Assembly: GCF_018403665.1 (NCBI RefSeq)
Contig: NZ_BOVJ01000075.1
Location: 1 to 64,000, forward strand
Reading direction: 5' to 3'
Source: Paenibacillus cisolokensis
Lineage (GTDB): Bacteria > Bacillota > Bacilli > Paenibacillales > Paenibacillaceae
Length of the DNA: 64,000 nt
The notes under the pieces are model-generated. The model was not told where the DNA came from. It did not search any database and saw nothing but the letters and a program-made list of their open reading frames with translations. Made by a program: the position numbers and the translations under genes. The stretch's first letter is position 1; each line of letters begins with the position of its first letter. Of this stretch, positions 1 through 9,926 are shown in pieces.

Positions 1-288
1 ACGCTATTTGCTTAAAAGTGATTAAATTCAGGCGATAAATCGTAAATAAGGTGGCTCAGATTCGTTAAAATTTAAAAAGCAGCTTTTTGGCAAACATAAG
101 GCCTGTGAGATTCGTTAGAGTAACATTGCATCTGTACAAGCCGTTAAACCCTTTTTAGCACTGGAAATGCTTCTTCCACAAACTGTGTATTGTTGGACCG
201 GGTTTGCCGCGGCCAGCGTATATGCCGGTTTCGTATAGCTCAGGACTTTCACCGTAGAGATGACGCCCATGCCGGGCGTACATAAAAC
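1..288. other. Intergenic stretch, no gene supported
   Basis: No reading frame here has a convincing start, ribosome-binding site and protein-like composition. The short motif GAGATTCGTTA occurs near 110-117 and a close variant near 58-66, and an AAAAAGC/GCTTTTT palindrome lies near 76-92. I see no RNA gene. It lies downstream of the cstA terminator. Confidence 0.4.
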
Positions 289-320
289 AAGGCCATCCGC
301 CGAGGATGGCCTTTGCATCG
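289..320 (-). terminator. Rho-independent terminator of cstA
   Basis: A perfect 10-bp stem (289-298 pairs with 304-313, five-base loop) is followed on the minus strand by a TTGTTTTA tract. It lies 20 bases past the cstA stop. Confidence 0.85.
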
Positions 321-332
321 TCTTGCCTGCGC

Positions 333-2126
333 TTACGCCGACCTTGCCTCCAGTCTCGCGCCCGGCACGCTTAGAATTTGAATCCACTTGCGGATCGCCG
401 CAACCAGAATGACAACGCCAAGGATGAGCATGATGATCGACAGCACCCCGTTCAGTACGTTGTAACCGGCCGCTTCGGGATTGAGGTACACGTTTCGGAT
501 CATCCAATAGCCCGCATAGTTGACCGTGGCGAACAGGTAAGCAAGCGGCACCAGACAGGTCAGCATATAACGGCGCTTGTCGGCGATTTTCAGGATGACG
601 GTCGCGCCGATGATGAGCCCGATGGACGCCATCAGCTGGTTGGAGACGCCGAACAGCGCCCATACCGAGCCGATATCGCCAGAGTACAGCAGGTAGCCCC
701 ACATCAGACAGGCGAGCGCGCTGGCGAAAATATTGCCCGGCATCCAGTCGACACGCTTCAGCGGCTTGTAAACTTCGCCGAAGAAGTCCTGGATCAGATA
801 GCGGGCGACGCGCGTCCCCGCATCGATAGCCGTCAAGATGAAAACGGCTTCAAACATGATCACGAACTGGAAGAAATACGGCGCCAGGTTGGCGAACCAC
901 GGAATCGACGTGAAAATATGTGTCATGCCGACGGCCAGCGTCACCGCGCCGCCCGTTCTCCCTTCCAGATTGAGTCCGATTTCCTCGCTCAGCCTCGGCA
1001 GATCGACGACGCTCATGCCGAGCGTCCGGAACACTTCCGGCGAGGAGTTGATCGCAAAATAGTCAGCCGGCTGCAGCGCGATCGCCGCAATAAGCGCCAT
1101 GATGCCGACGAGACATTCGACCAGCATCGCGCCGAAGCCGACGACTTTGATGTCGCTCCAACGGTTCAGCATTTTGGGCGTCGTGCCCGATCCGACGAAG
1201 GCATGAAAGCCGGAGATGGCGCCGCAGGCGATGGTGATCGAGATGAACGGCCAGACAGGGCCTGCGATGACCGGGCCGCCCCCGTTCACGAATTCCGTCA
1301 AAGCCGGAAAGGAAATGCTCGGATTGATCATAAAGACGCCGACCACGAGCGCGATAAAGACGCCGATTTTCATAAAGCTGCTCAAATAGTCGCGCGGAGC
1401 GAGCAGCAGCCAGACCGGCAGCGCCGCCGCGAAGAAAGCGTATACAGGCAAAATGATCGCCAGCGTCTTCGTATCGAACGACAGCATTTGCCCGAAAGCC
1501 GTCTCCTGAATCGCCGGGCCGATAAAAACGCCGGCCATGAGCAGGATGAAGCCGATCGTCGAGGACAGTTTCAAATTGCCCGTCTTCTTGTAGAGCAGTC
1601 CGACACCCATCGCGATCGGAATCGTAATGCCGACGGCGAACGTCCCCCAAGGATTGCGCTCCAGCGCATGCAGCACGACCATCGAAAGACCGGCCATCGT
1701 AATCGTAATAATAAACAGCATCGCCAAACCGGTGCAAAATGCGGCGACCGGCCCGAGCTCTTCCTTGGCCACTTCGGACAGCGATTTGCCGCTCTTGCGC
1801 ATCGAGGCATAAAGCACGACGGCATCGTGCACGGCGCCGCCGATGACAGCTCCGATGAGCAGCCACAACAAGCCCGGAAGATAACCGAACTGCGCGGCCA
1901 GTATCGGACCGACGAGCGGCCCCGCCGCGGCGATAGCGGCGAAATGATGGCCGAAGGCGACCCATTTGTTCGTCGGCACGTAATCTTTGCCGTCGTTCAA
2001 CGTATGCGCCGGCGTAGGTTGATTGTCGTTCAGCTTCAATACTTTGGCCGCCATGAATGTCCCGTATATCCGGTATGCGATCATCAGGATACAAATCGAT
2101 CCGATGACAATTGTAATCGCATTCAT
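333..2126 (-). CDS. cstA: CstA-family carbon-starvation / pyruvate-peptide transporter
   Basis: Encodes a 597-residue polytopic membrane protein, close to the roughly 600 residues of Bacillus CstA. The N-terminus (MNAITIVIGS) is a membrane segment, and the family block HHFAAIAAAGPLVGPILAAQ follows near residues 60-80. The longer frame could start at 2216, but the segment before 2126 is not membrane-like, and AAAGGA lies about 12 bases before 2126. CstA-family proteins (E. coli CstA, BtsT) take up pyruvate or peptides during carbon limitation. The gene sits beside a LytS/LytTR-type pair that may control it, as BtsSR controls btsT. A cre-like box lies upstream. The substrate is inferred, not visible. 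Confidence 0.93.
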   Translation of the reverse strand: MNAITIVIGSICILMIAYRIYGTFMAAKVLKLNDNQPTPAHTLNDGKDYVPTNKWVAFGHHFAAIAAAGPLVGPILAAQFGYLPGLLWLLIGAVIGGAVHDAVVLYASMRKSGKSLSEVAKEELGPVAAFCTGLAMLFIITITMAGLSMVVLHALERNPWGTFAVGITIPIAMGVGLLYKKTGNLKLSSTIGFILLMAGVFIGPAIQETAFGQMLSFDTKTLAIILPVYAFFAAALPVWLLLAPRDYLSSFMKIGVFIALVVGVFMINPSISFPALTEFVNGGGPVIAGPVWPFISITIACGAISGFHAFVGSGTTPKMLNRWSDIKVVGFGAMLVECLVGIMALIAAIALQPADYFAINSSPEVFRTLGMSVVDLPRLSEEIGLNLEGRTGGAVTLAVGMTHIFTSIPWFANLAPYFFQFVIMFEAVFILTAIDAGTRVARYLIQDFFGEVYKPLKRVDWMPGNIFASALACLMWGYLLYSGDIGSVWALFGVSNQLMASIGLIIGATVILKIADKRRYMLTCLVPLAYLFATVNYAGYWMIRNVYLNPEAAGYNVLNGVLSIIMLILGVVILVAAIRKWIQILSVPGARLEARSA

Positions 2127-2177
2127 AACAATGTCCCGTCCTTTCGTTGACCTTGGTTGTTTATCCATCATACAAAA

Positions 2178-2191
2178 TGAAAGCGCTATTT
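2178..2191 (-). promoter_or_regulatory. Candidate cre (CcpA) box upstream of cstA
   Basis: TGAAAGCGCTATTT matches the catabolite-responsive element TGWAANCGNTNWCA except for the last two bases. It lies about 50 bases upstream of the cstA start. Catabolite repression of a starvation transporter would make sense. One site with two mismatches is suggestive only. Confidence 0.45.
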
Positions 2192-2244
2192 CGCGGTTTT
2201 CAGGATAAAAGGTCAAGGCCGGGAGCTGAAATTCAAAATGCGAG

Positions 2245-2263
2245 GGCCGGAACGCAGCCGGCC
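2245..2263 (-). terminator. Possible weak terminator after the LytTR regulator
   Basis: A GGCCGG/CCGGCC stem with a seven-base loop lies just past the regulator stop. On the minus strand it is followed by CTCGCATTTTG, a poor U-tract, so it may only attenuate readthrough into cstA. Confidence 0.35.
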
Positions 2264-2271
2264 ATCCCCTT

Positions 2272-3018
2272 TTACAAGCCGATCAGCTGCTTCAATTCTT
2301 TCGTGTACGTCCGGCTGACCGGCACCTTCGAGCCGTCTTTCATCATCAGGTTGTATGTTGAATGAAACCACGGCTGAATTTCCACAATGCCGTCCATATT
2401 CGCGAGATAGGCGCGGTGGACACGCACGATAGGCGTATTCCGCAGCTTCTGCTCGAAAACGACCAGCGGTTCGGCCACCGTATACTTTTGCCCGCTTTCC
2501 GTTGCGATGACCGTCTTGCCTTCTTCGGAACCGATATACAAAATCTGGCTTACCGGAACGAGCAGAATGCGATCATCGACCATGATGGCCAGCTTGTCTG
2601 TCCGTTCCGGCGCCAACTGCGGAGCGGCCTTGCGTGTGCTGACGGCATCCCGCGCATCCCGCAATCGGATCAGCTTCTCGACCGTCTGCCGGATCCGGCT
2701 CTCGTCGAACGGTTTCAAAATATAATCGGCCGCGTTCAGCTCGAACGCCTTCAAGGCGTGCTCGTCGTACGCCGTGGCGAACACGATATCGGGTCTTTCG
2801 TCATCGCGTACGAGCCGCGCCGCCAGCTCCAGCCCGCTGTCCTCGGCCAATTGTATGTCCAGAAAGACGGCATCCGGCTTATATTGCCCGATCTGTTCCG
2901 CAGCCTGCTCCAGACTTTCCGCTTCCCCGATCACATCGACCCGTTTGGTCCGACGCAAAATATACGCCAGTTCGTCTCTGGCCAGCGGCTCATCATCCAC
3001 AATGAACGCTCTCAACAT
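2272..3018 (-). CDS. lytT: LytTR-family response regulator (LytT/BtsR-like)
   Basis: 248 residues. The N-terminal receiver domain begins MLRAFIVDDEP, has the acidic pocket DDE near residues 7-9 and a phospho-acceptor Asp in AVFLDIQLAE near residue 55. The C-terminal LytTR DNA-binding domain covers about residues 140-248, with typical FEQKLRNTPIVRVHRAYLAN. The start at 3018 is chosen because GGAGGGG precedes it and the receiver begins there; the frame upstream is kinase sequence read out of frame. It overlaps the kinase gene by 26 bases, so the two are translationally coupled. Related pairs (BtsSR, LytST) sense pyruvate or membrane state and activate a transporter; the neighbouring cstA is the likely target. 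Confidence 0.92.
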   Translation of the reverse strand: MLRAFIVDDEPLARDELAYILRRTKRVDVIGEAESLEQAAEQIGQYKPDAVFLDIQLAEDSGLELAARLVRDDERPDIVFATAYDEHALKAFELNAADYILKPFDESRIRQTVEKLIRLRDARDAVSTRKAAPQLAPERTDKLAIMVDDRILLVPVSQILYIGSEEGKTVIATESGQKYTVAEPLVVFEQKLRNTPIVRVHRAYLANMDGIVEIQPWFHSTYNLMMKDGSKVPVSRTYTKELKQLIGL

Positions 3019-4770
3019 GCAGACCCCTCCCACTCTCCTGGCTGAGCGGCAGCGAAATGAAAACTTTCGTACCGGCATCCCGTTCGCTTTCGACCCGGAA
3101 CACCGCCTCGCCGCCGTAAAGCTCTTCGATTCTTTTGCCAATATTGACCAGCGCCGTTCCGGTGCCTTCCTTCGATTCGACCGCCTGCTTGCCGAGCCGG
3201 CCAACCACATCGGCGGGTATGCCGTTGCCGTTGTCTTCCGTAATGAGCACCATGCGGTCGCGCTCGCGGTAAGCCCGAATCGTAATCAATCCTTCCTTCC
3301 GGCCGGCAAAGGCGTGCCGCACGGCGTTCTCCACCAGCGGCTGCAGCGTGAACGGCGGAACCATCACCTCGCCAAGCGAAGGCTCGATGCGGAAATCGAC
3401 GCTGTATTTTCCCGGAAAACGCGCTTTTTCCAGCGATATATAAGCTTCCACATGCTCCAGTTCCTTATGCAGCGGGATCAGGGTATGGCGCGCGCCCTGC
3501 AAATTGCTGCGGAAAAACACGCCGAGCTGCAGCAAGAGCTTCCTCGCCTTGTCCGGGTCGGTCCGGCACAGCGCGGATATCGTGTTGATCGCATTAAACA
3601 GAAAGTGCGGATGCACCTGCGCTTGCAGCGCCTTGATCTCCGCGTCCTGCAGCAGCTTGCTCTGCTGCTCGGCGGCGGCCAGCTCCAGCTGCGTCGAGAA
3701 CAGCCTGCTCAGCCCTTCGGCCAGCTCCTGCTCCACCAGATCCATCTGGCTCGCTTCCGTAAAATAGAGCTTGAGCGTCCCCACCGTCTTCTGATGAACG
3801 CGAAGCGGCAGCACGATCGCCGACTGCAGCGCACAGTCCGGCCTGGAGCAATGGATTTCCTCCTTCGTCCTCGCCTTCAGAATGCGCCCCTGCTCCAGCA
3901 CATTGCGCGTCAACCGGGTCACGATGCGCTGTTCCGGAATATGATGGTCGGAGCCCGCACCGATATGCGCCAGCACGCGTTCGCGGTCCGTAATGGCGAT
4001 GGCGGCGGCGTTGGTCGCTTGCAGAATGATTTTCGCCGCCTCCCGGCAAGAATGCGCGTTCAAGCCTTGGCGGAAATACGGCAATGTCCGGTCCGCGATG
4101 CTCAGTGCGGTCTGCGTCTGCAAGGCGCGCGTTCTTTCCTGCTCCTGAAAATGGACTGAATGATCAGCATGAACAGCAGCGTGCCGAAGCCGTTGATCAC
4201 GATCATCGGAATGGCGATCACTTCCACCAGCTGGAGCGCGGCGGAGAACGGTCTGGCGATCGCCAGAATGACGCCCATCTGAATGCATTCCATCACGATG
4301 CCGACCGCAACCGCCCGCCACGGCGTGTTTTGTCCCCGTTTGCGCAAGTAATTGCCGATAAAGCCGGTTGCGATGCCGGCCACGATGGTGGATAGGCCGC
4401 AGGCGACGGCCGTGTAGCCCCCGAGCGTCAGCCGGTGCAGACCGGCGATCAGACCGGCGCCGGTTCCGACCAGCGGGCCGCCCAGCAATCCGCCGAGCGC
4501 GACGCCCAGCACCCGCGTATTCGCGATAGCGCCGTCATCGGCGACGGCGATTTGCCATACGACCGTCAAAATTTCGCCGTCGCGAATTTCGATCCCGGTA
4601 TAGTTGCTGATGATGCCGAACGTGCCGAACACGGCGATCAGCGCCATCTTTTCTTTATAGCCGTGCTCGTGGCGGATAATGTTCCGAAACGATTTCATTC
4701 TGGATACGAGAAATACGATAATTAACAAAATGCCGACCCGCTCCAGCATTAACGGCAACAGTCCGATCAT
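2993..4770 (-). pseudogene. lytS: LytS-type sensor histidine kinase, interrupted by one frameshift
   Basis: The N-terminal 210 residues (frame starting at 4770) form a 5TM-Lyt membrane sensor (VLGVALGGLLGGPLVGTGAG). The rest, in another frame, has a GAF-like region, the LytS His-kinase block HPHFLFNAINTISALCR, and an ATPase domain with EDNGNGIP. The frames meet at about 4141 in TCCATTTTCAGG: one added base gives SIFQEQERTRAL and a 592-residue protein, the normal length for LytS (about 593). Nothing else is damaged, so a sequencing indel is more likely than true loss. It is the first gene of a two-gene operon with the LytTR regulator. Confidence 0.88.
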
Positions 4771-4980
4771 CGCCTCTTCCTCCCCGGCAAAGTCTGCAGT
4801 ATGTCTTTCTATTATAGAAGATTGCAGCCCGGTTTGGCTTGGAAGTTGTTAGCGCAAGCAAAATAACCCCCGGCCAGCATATTTTATTCCGCAAGAAATC
4901 GGTCTCCAGCCCGATTTTTCATTCTTCCCGCGGCAGGAAGACAACTTGGGAATGCCGTGGTATGCTGGAATCCATATCCG

Positions 4981-5513
4981 ATGGAAACGGGAGTGAATGT
5001 GTTGAATTTGAACCGGAGTGCCTTTCTCGGCCCGATTCTGATCCTGCTGGGCGCGTTTATGTTTATGAGAGGCGATATCGAATTGAACACCGGGACGATA
5101 TTCGCCTATTTCTGGCCCACCTTGTTCGTCATCCCGGTAGGCGTATTTTTCATTGGCTGTACTTCTCCGTCCTGCACCGTCAGGCCGTCGGCGTGCTGGT
5201 GCCGGGAGGCATCGTCTTTACGGTCGGCATCATATGCCAGATTGCCATGCTGTTCGACAGCTGGGACGTCATGTGGCCCGGATTTATATTCGCGGTCGCG
5301 GTCGGTCTGTTCGAACTGTATTGGTTCGGCGGCCGCAATAAATATTTGCTCATCCCGATCAATATTTTAACTGTTCTGTCGATCCTGTTCTTCGCCATCT
5401 TCTCCCTCGGCTCCATTCTGGGCAGCTTGTCGGGCGGACAGCCGATCATCGCCGCGGCGCTCATTATCGCCGGCGGGCTGCTGATGCTGATGCGCAACCG
5501 GCAATCGGTCTGA
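4981..5513 (+). pseudogene. Small LiaF-like (DUF5668-type) membrane protein, one frameshift
   Basis: When joined, about 175 residues with four membrane segments. The first half (RSAFLGPILILLGAFMF, then FAYFWPTLFVIPVGVFF) is typical of the hydrophobic N-terminal module of LiaF-like proteins. The second half continues in another frame (HWLYFSVLHRQAVGVL to MLMRNRQSV). The break is a T5 tract at about 5148-5152; a sixth T restores one frame. The start is uncertain: ATG 4981, GTG 4999 or TTG 5002. GGGAG at 4989-4993 favours one of the later two. There is no recognisable soluble domain, so no function is assigned. A terminator follows at 5556. Confidence 0.7.
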
Positions 5514-5555
5514 TCGTCCCTACGAAAAAATCGCGAAAGCAAGCGCCGCGAACGA

Positions 5556-5590
5556 GAGGCCGCACATCATGTGCAGCCTCTTCTTTTTTG
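5556..5590 (+). terminator. Rho-independent terminator
   Basis: GAGGC-C-GCACA pairs with TGTGC-A-GCCTC around a short loop and is followed by TTCTTTTTT. It closes the transcription unit of the small membrane protein. Confidence 0.85.
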
Positions 5591-5664
5591 CCATCCCCGT
5601 CCGTCATATTTTGTTCATATTCGGCTGTTAAACTAAGGCCAAACGAGCCTGGAGAGATGCGAAT

Positions 5665-5957
5665 ATGCCGTTTCCATCCGAATTTGAAGCGGCCGTCGGT
5701 CCTTATCTGTCAGAACTGCGCGCCTACTGCCGCCAACTTGCATCACGCTCGCCCGCATATGGGACCGCTTCTACAAGTCGGACGAGGCGAGATCGAAGCG
5801 CAACGGGACCGGCATCGGTCTGTCTATCGTCAAGACGATTCTCGACATGCACGGCTCGAAGATCGAAGCGGAGAGCGAAAAAGGCAAAGGCTCGACGTTT
5901 TCGTTTACGCTGCCGCTCGCAGAACGACAGGGACCGTCCCGACAGCATCCGGCTTGA
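5665..5957 (+). pseudogene. Remnant: start of a sigma-70-type factor joined to the end of a histidine kinase
   Basis: GGAGAG precedes an ATG at 5665. The first 26 codons ([20 protein letters not shown]) look like region 2 of an ECF/sigma-70 factor. At about 5736-5750 this stops resembling sigma, and a different frame takes over: [20 protein letters not shown], then [20 protein letters not shown], ending at TGA 5955-5957. That is the G-box end of a HATPase domain. No one-base repair joins the two, because both genes lack most of their length. It is best read as a deletion junction between two once-separate genes. Unlikely to yield a working protein. Confidence 0.7.
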
Positions 5958-5976
5958 TCCGGCCTCATGAGTCCCG

Positions 5977-6016
5977 CCAAGCGGAGAACGCCTTTTCGCA
6001 GGAGTCCTCCGCTTGG
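5977..6016. terminator. Inverted repeat, possible terminator for the ger operon
   Basis: CCAAGCGGAG (5977-5986) and CTCCGCTTGG (6007-6016) form a 10-bp stem with a 20-base loop, 37 bases past the gerAC stop. There is no strong U-tract. Confidence 0.35.
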
Positions 6017-6052
6017 CCGTCCCGCCTTTCCACATAAGACGCCCGTCTGCGT

Positions 6053-7201
6053 TCACTTCACGACTCTGCCCTTGTACTTGCCCAGACCTGTAATTTGCAC
6101 CTCTACCTGAATGTTTCTCAAAGAATCCGGCTTTAAAATAAAATCCTGTTTTTCAGAGAGACGGCGAAACGTATGGGGATATTTGCGGTATAACGCTTCC
6201 TGCAGGTTGAACGGGTCGCACTTGGCCGCCACGGCTTTTCGATACGTCGTCTCGATTTCGCTCTGTATTACGCCGGCTGTCTCGCTCTTCAACCTGGGAA
6301 GCGGGACATCCTCCAGTAATTCAATCACATAGCCGTCTGCGTGAACGCGAAGATCGTAGTAAACCTCCCTGCCTTTGACAATCGGTGTAATCGATAGCTT
6401 CGGTCGGGAATACATCAGCACGGCATCCGTAGAGTCTCCCCCGGGAATACGAACCGGGGTCTCCTGCAAGTCTTTCATCGCCCATCTCATCCCTCTCAGA
6501 TCTTCCTCGGACATCCATGCACGCATCTTGTAATTGTGGAAGAAATAGGCGCCGGAAATTTTAAACATCGGCCTGCTCTTCTTGTCTTCAGACCAATCGC
6601 CGGGCTCGATATCGATGGACGGTATAAATACCGGCGCACCAGGCTCGTTCAAATTCGCAATTATGCGATTGCCGGTTGAAGGGAGAATGAACGATCTGGG
6701 CGAGTTCGTCTGGGTCGCCGTGAACATGATTGAATCCAGCGGCGGCAAATTCAGCAGCGATTTCTGAATCAGGATGTCGGTAAGCTTCCGCTTCGTACCG
6801 TAAATGAGAACGTTATATCGCACTTCCCGGTAGCGGTTTATTGCGGCATACACTTCGGCCAAGTCTTGCCTGAGCACTCTTTCCGACAACACGACGGCAT
6901 GAACATGCCCCCAAAACAAACGCATCTGCGAAGCCGTGCTTGTATTCGCCAGCGCCATTGTCAGCGACTCCCCTTCTCCTCTGCCGACCCAAACTGGGAC
7001 CGCTTTTCCGATTTCCAGCTGTTCTGTGCGGGCCAGGCTCGTAAAGTTGTGGATTTGCGCATAGGATACCCACCGGCCGTTCACGTAGTCGACCCCGAGC
7101 GTCGTCACATAGGCCATATTTTGAATATCCGACATATTCGTGCAGCCGCTGAGCAGGCCGAGCATGAGCAAGGAAGCTCTCAGTTGCCGGACCGCTTTCA
7201 T
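6053..7201 (-). CDS. gerAC: Ger(x)C-family spore-germination lipoprotein
   Basis: 382 residues. A signal peptide ends in lipobox LLSGC with the lipidated Cys at residue 20, so the protein is anchored in the spore inner membrane from outside. The conserved GerAC start follows (MAYVTTLGVDYVNG), and the C-terminal third has the usual helical domain (EIETTYRKAVAAKCDPFNLQ). GerAC is the C subunit of the nutrient-germinant receptor with GerAA and GerAB. Its start overlaps the repaired gerAA stop by four bases, as expected for a coupled operon. It is the last gene before a weak inverted repeat. Confidence 0.93.
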   Translation of the reverse strand: MKAVRQLRASLLMLGLLSGCTNMSDIQNMAYVTTLGVDYVNGRWVSYAQIHNFTSLARTEQLEIGKAVPVWVGRGEGESLTMALANTSTASQMRLFWGHVHAVVLSERVLRQDLAEVYAAINRYREVRYNVLIYGTKRKLTDILIQKSLLNLPPLDSIMFTATQTNSPRSFILPSTGNRIIANLNEPGAPVFIPSIDIEPGDWSEDKKSRPMFKISGAYFFHNYKMRAWMSEEDLRGMRWAMKDLQETPVRIPGGDSTDAVLMYSRPKLSITPIVKGREVYYDLRVHADGYVIELLEDVPLPRLKSETAGVIQSEIETTYRKAVAAKCDPFNLQEALYRKYPHTFRRLSEKQDFILKPDSLRNIQVEVQITGLGKYKGRVVK

Positions 7202-8669
7202 TTTCTCCCCTCCCCCTTCTGGTCGCTGTCAATCGTATGCAGAAACCCGGGTCTTTTCTTGATCATGAACCACGGCACCCGTAAAAAGATACCACCAAAT
7301 CCTTGACCACAATGGGTGACAACGGAATCAGATAACCGACGCCGAAAGACCTTAGGCTGCTCATGTAAGCCAGAAGCAGAACCATGCCCAAGATAACCCC
7401 GTACATCCCGAGAAGAGCCGACAGGATAAAGAAAAACAGACGCAAAATGCTGACCTGGGTGCTGAGCGACTGATTGACCAGGGTAACGCCCGATACCGCC
7501 GTAATCGCGCCGACAACAACAACCGAAGGCGATACGAGACCTGCACGAATGGCGGCATCGCCGATGATCAGACCGCCGATGGACGTTAACGTCTGACCGA
7601 TCGCGTTCGGCAGCCGCACTCCCGCTTCCCGAAAGATCTCGAGCAACATCAGCAGCAGAAACATCTCCATAGGAGCGGAAAGCGGTACCCCCATGCGCGT
7701 GACCGAGACGGTCGCCAAAATCCGGAACGGAACCTGATCCGGATGAAAGGCCATGAGCGCCACCCAAATCGCCGGCAGAAAGATGGACAGAAACAAGCTG
7801 ATAATTCGGATGACCCGCGCAAACGAGACATAGGTGTAATTAAAATGCGTGTCTTCCGGCGATTTCAAAATAAACGACAAGGTGGCCGGAGCGATCAGCA
7901 CCATCGGCAGGCCGTCGACGATGAGCACAAATCGACCGGCAAGCAGACTGGAGACGGCATAATCGGGCCTTCCGGTAAAGTCCATCAGCGGGAGGATGTT
8001 GAACTTCGATTTGGTCAAGGCCGCCTCCAGCTGATAAATGCTGAAAAGGCCGTCGACATCGAGTCGGCTAAGCAGGCTGCGCACCTCCTTCAGCACAGCG
8101 GGATCGAGGATGTCATGGAAATACATCAGCCCGACCTTGGTTTTCGTTCTTCGTCCGATCGACGTAATCTCAACATGCAGAGACGGGTCTCGAAGCCGCT
8201 TGCGGATTAAGGCGATATTGACGGCAATATCCTCGACGAAGCCGTCCTTCGGACCTTTAACCGATATTTCCGTATTCGATTCCTGCGGCTGACGCATCGG
8301 CCGGTCCGATAAATCAATGGAACACAGTACGTTCTCTTTCGCGAACAGGAGAAGCAAATCCCCCTGAAACACAGCTTCGGCCAGCTGATCCGACGAAGCG
8401 CCGCCTAACGCCCTCAATGGCAGCGAACTCGATAACTTGACGAGCGGATCATCGAACGAGCCTTGCAGCCTGTACAGTTTCTTCAATTCCGGAAAGACGG
8501 TCTTGCCGATTTCCTGGCTGTTGCACAGCCCTTCGGCATACACCATGACAACTTCCAGAATCTCCTGCTCGCCGTACCGGCAAGTCTGGATTACCACGTC
8601 GGCCGAGCCTGCGAACAGATCCCGCAGCTTTTGTTCCGTCCATCGATCCTTCTGTGTCAGGGCGTTCAT
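7198..8669 (-). CDS. gerAA: GerA-family germinant-receptor subunit A, frameshifted near its 3' end
   Basis: 490 residues after repair. An N-terminal soluble domain (about 1-240) precedes membrane segments with the family signature region (ATVSVTRMGVPLSAPMEMFL). The start at 8669 follows AGGAGGAGG by a suitable distance. As sequenced, the frame stops at 7263 after SFYGCRGS. One T added to the T5 tract at about 7283-7288 gives FLRVPWFMIKKRPGF, with the stop at 7198 overlapping the gerAC start. This restores both the usual C-terminus and the coupling, so the break is probably a base-calling error. Subunit A of the GerA-type receptor. Confidence 0.9.
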
Positions 8670-8671
8670 GT

Positions 8672-9834
8672 TTATGTGGCCTCCTCCTGGACTGGTCTTG
8701 AAAACAATGCGACGATCATCCAAAAAAGGACAAGGTCAAGATGACGATCAGGGAAACCGGCATATAGTAACGATACAACCACAAATAAAAGGAGTATTCG
8801 TTAATGGGAATTAAAGACAACAGAATGTAGCTCGCGGTGACCGCAATGATGATCCATCCGCGAACGCGGTCTTTACGGATCGACAGCGTTTCGACAAACA
8901 AATAGACAGACAGGCTAATCCGAACGCAAGCGCCGGATAACCACTGGAAAATCGACAGAAAATCGAGATGCTCGACGTATAGTCCGATCCGCACCAACCG
9001 CCATTGCTCATAAGGGGACGTCATCTGGTTGGCGGCTTCTTCGGGACCAAATTCCGTTATGGCCCCTATAATCGGCCCCAGTGTAATGATGACCGTAATA
9101 AAACCATACAGAAGCAGATGCCAGACACGAACTTTCGTTTTGATCCGATGCTGCATGATGATCAGCACCACCAACTCGACGAATCCGGCGCCCGCATAGA
9201 CCATGCCGGCCAAGACCGGTCCCCAGCCGTGCTCGAGGATCGGACGCAGCAAGGCATAATCTTTCATCGGGGCGTTGAAGCTGCCTACGAAGATGCCGAG
9301 CACCACAACGAGCGGAAGCAACACGCCGGAAAGTATGGCGATGACGTTAAGGCCCCAAAGCGCAATAAAACAGCAGAACAGCACCAATGCGATTACCAGA
9401 AGCAGCTTGGGAGTTGCCGGCAAATAATTGGTAATATGCCAGGATGTCGTATGAACAACCGTCATGCCGCCGATCAGATACATTTGCACGCATACCGGAA
9501 GGATTAGAAGCCAGGCTCCGACAGGAGATATCCGGCGGGCGAGCCATGTTTTGAATTCCTGTTGTCCCGATCTGCGCATGATGAAAGCGAGCAGCATCAT
9601 CCATACGAGTAACACGATACCGGTCACCAGAACCGTTATCCATGAGTCCCTTCCCGAGGCATCGAGAATCATCGGGTTGACAATGACATGACAGGCCAGG
9701 CCGTTCATCAGCATGAGCATCATAAAAACCTGCGCAAAGCTCAGTTTGTTGTCCGGGTTCACTTTCCGATCACATCCAAAGTTGGGATCAATTTTTGATT
9801 GCTGGTCTATTTTAACCTCCCTGCATTTTTTCAT
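8672..9834 (-). CDS. gerAB: GerAB-type germinant-receptor permease subunit, last codons frameshifted
   Basis: About 387 residues with ten or more membrane segments of the amino-acid-permease-like GerAB fold (KLSFAQVFMMLMLMNGLACH near the start). As sequenced it stops at 8716 after LSFFG, inside a membrane helix. One T added to a T6 tract (8722-8727) continues the helix (FFWMIVALFSRPVQEEAT) and ends at TAA 8672-8674, three bases before gerAA. The start is uncertain: ATG 9834 lacks a good ribosome-binding site, while GGGAGG lies just inside the frame. GerAB is the germinant-binding subunit. The ligand cannot be told from sequence. Order here is B-A-C rather than A-B-C. Confidence 0.88.
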
Positions 9835-9852
9835 TCCGATCGGGAATTACAA

Positions 9853-9895
9853 GCAAAAAAGCATGCCCTCCCTTTACGGGATGAGGACATGCTTT
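9853..9895 (-). terminator. Terminator of the aguA-aguB operon
   Basis: AAAGCATG (9858-9865) pairs with CATGCTTT (9888-9895), extended by CCTC/GAGG. On the minus strand it runs into TTTTTTGC. It lies between the end of aguB and the start of the ger operon. Confidence 0.85.
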
Positions 9896-9926
9896 CCCTT
9901 GCGTTGCTTTCATATGGTTCCGTTAC

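Noticed and set aside
115-702. Minus-strand frame of 195 codons at the left edge
   Set aside because: Most of it is cstA read out of frame; the downstream end crosses the cstA terminator.
378-2150. 590-codon open frame on the plus strand opposite cstA
   Set aside because: Arg/Asp/Gln-rich shadow of a GC-biased membrane-protein gene; no ribosome-binding site and no protein-like pattern, while the minus strand encodes a clear CstA.
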